DNA from: Nostocaceae cyanobacterium CSSed10_463m
GTDB taxonomy: Bacteria > Cyanobacteriota > Cyanobacteriia > Cyanobacteriales > Nostocaceae
Direction of reading: 5' to 3'
DNA length: 7,087 nucleotides
NCBI GenBank assembly: GCA_003556955.1
Contig: PWQB01000292.1
Location: forward strand, 1-7,087
The first letter of the stretch is position 1; the number at the start of each line of letters is the position of its first letter. Shown here in pieces: positions 5,904 through 7,087 of this stretch. Both the position numbers and the translations under genes were made by a program. The notes beneath the pieces are model-generated. The model saw only the letters and a program-made list of their open reading frames with translations, was not told where the DNA came from and made no database searches.

Positions 5904-7087
5904 ATGCAGCCTACAGATCCCAATAAATTTACTGATACAGCCTGGGAAGCAATTGTCAAATCTCAGGATATAGTCCGCGCCTATCAGCAGCAGCAACTAG
6001 ACGTTGAACATTTAATTATTGCCCTTTTACAAGAACCTACGAGTTTAGCCATCAGGATTTTTGCTCGTGCTGAGGTTGATCCCGTCCGCCTACAACAGCA
6101 ACTAGAAGCTTTTACCCAGCGTCAGCCGAAAGTTGGTAAAAGTGATCAGCTTTATCTGGGGCGTAACTTAGATGTGTTACTGGATAAGGCTGACGAAGTT
6201 AAGGTGAGGATGCAGGATGCCTACATCTCAGTAGAACATATAATTTTGGCGTTCGCTGAAGATGAACGTATCGGACGGCGGATATTGAAAGGCTTTAACG
6301 CCGATAGCACCAAGTTAGAAGCTAATATCAAAAGTGTACGCGGTAGCCAAAAAGTTACAGACCAAAACCCAGAATCTCGCTATGAGGCTTTGCAAAAATT
6401 TGGCAGAGATTTAACAGAACAAGCTAAAGCCGGGAAGTTAGACCCAGTAATTGGACGGGATGATGAGATTCGTCGCGTAATTCAAGTCTTATCTCGCCGC
6501 AGTAAGAATAACCCTGTGCTAATTGGTGAACCGGGAGTTGGTAAAACTGCGATCGCCGAAGCCCTAGCACAGCGTATGGTAAATGGAGATGTGCCGGAAT
6601 CTCTGAAAAATCGCCAGTTGATTTCTTTAGATATCGGGAGTTTAATTGCTGGGGCGAAATTGCGGGGGGAATTTGAAGAACGCCTAAAAGCAGTTCTCAG
6701 GGAAGTCACAGAATCTAATGGTCAAATTGTCCTATTTATTGATGAACTGCACACCGTTGTGGGGACTGGTTCCAGCCAACAAGGGGCGATGGATGCGGGA
6801 AATTTACTCAAACCCATGCTGGCGCGGGGCGAATTGCGGTGTATTGGCGCAACCACACTAGATGAATACCGTAAACACATAGAAAAAGATGCGGCTTTAG
6901 AACGTCGTTTTCAGCAAGTATTTGTAGACCAGCCTAGTGTAGAAAATACCATTTCTATTCTCCGGGGATTAAAAGAACGCTACGAAGTTCACCACAATGT
7001 GAAAATTTCGGATTCAGCTTTAGTCGCTGCGGCTACATTGTCAGCCCGTTATATTGCTGACCGTTTTTTACCAGATAAAGCCATTGA
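5904..7087 (+). CDS. clpB: ClpB protein disaggregase, N-terminal part, truncated by window edge
   Basis: ClpB is the hexameric AAA+ chaperone that, with DnaK, threads and rescues aggregated proteins after heat stress. The window holds 394 of about 870 residues. The two Clp N-terminal repeats span about 1-150. The first AAA+ domain begins with [17 protein letters not shown] and IGRDDEI. It shows Walker A GEPGVGKT (208-215, Lys214), Walker B LFIDELH (Asp280, Glu281), sensor GATTLDEYR, and the paired arginines of LERRFQQV (334-335). These sit within two or three positions of their E. coli ClpB counterparts. The N-terminal [11 protein letters not shown] and the [16 protein letters not shown] wording are the cyanobacterial ClpB form; ClpC is less likely. 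The middle domain and second AAA+ domain lie beyond the edge. The ATG has no Shine-Dalgarno, and no CIRCE element is visible upstream. Confidence 0.97.
   Translation, partial: MQPTDPNKFTDTAWEAIVKSQDIVRAYQQQQLDVEHLIIALLQEPTSLAIRIFARAEVDPVRLQQQLEAFTQRQPKVGKSDQLYLGRNLDVLLDKADEVKVRMQDAYISVEHIILAFAEDERIGRRILKGFNADSTKLEANIKSVRGSQKVTDQNPESRYEALQKFGRDLTEQAKAGKLDPVIGRDDEIRRVIQVLSRRSKNNPVLIGEPGVGKTAIAEALAQRMVNGDVPESLKNRQLISLDIGSLIAGAKLRGEFEERLKAVLREVTESNGQIVLFIDELHTVVGTGSSQQGAMDAGNLLKPMLARGELRCIGATTLDEYRKHIEKDAALERRFQQVFVDQPSVENTISILRGLKERYEVHHNVKISDSALVAAATLSARYIADRFLPDKAI
6549..6556. repeat. HIP1 octamer GCGATCGC inside clpB
   Basis: A perfect HIP1 palindrome lies just after the Walker A codons of clpB, where the frame reads ACT GCG ATC GCC. 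It supports a cyanobacterial origin. Confidence 0.85.

Noticed and set aside
6482..6709. 75-codon minus-strand open frame
   Set aside because: It lies wholly antisense to the first AAA+ domain of clpB.

Overview
The window looks like chromosomal DNA of a filamentous, Nostoc/Anabaena-type cyanobacterium. This rests on HIP1 palindromes (GCGATCGC at 1179-1186 and 6549-6556), degenerate heptamer repeats upstream of clpB, dispersed repeats of the TAGGGTGTGTTA...TAACGCACC and GCGTTAGC...CCGCAGG..ATCGCT kinds, and strongly cyanobacterial versions of enolase and ClpB. The genus is inferred from remembered families and was not searched.

Layout. The left edge holds the first 231 codons of enolase (eno, minus strand, 694 to 1, running off the window). 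The right part holds a complete Ni-type glyoxalase I (gloA, 5175-5609, plus) and the first 394 codons of the ClpB disaggregase (clpB, 5904 to the end, plus). Between these housekeeping genes, from about 695 to 5168, lies a visibly AT-richer accessory island. In order it contains: a truncated remnant of a DUF5615 PIN-like toxin gene (951-1046); a MITE-like inverted repeat; a ParE/RelE-type toxin-antitoxin operon on the minus strand (antitoxin 1816-1532, toxin 1529-1239) bracketed by two copies of an imperfect 33-base direct repeat; a 681-residue DUF262-DUF1524 protein of the GmrSD/SspE type on the plus strand (2057-4102); a short decayed coding fragment; and a higBA-type toxin-antitoxin operon on the minus strand (toxin 4963-4664, antitoxin 4680-4279, overlapping by 17 bases).

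How the parts relate. The nuclease gene is probably a stand-alone, modification-sensing anti-phage effector. It sits between two toxin-antitoxin pairs and close to the wreck of a third toxin, which is the make-up of a small defence/addiction island with turnover. No partner modification genes and no recombinase are visible, so the nuclease's target and the island's means of entry are open. The most interesting points are the single-gene DUF262-DUF1524 protein with an unassigned C-terminal domain of about 100 residues, the direct repeats around the ParE module, and the hairpin in the eno leader.
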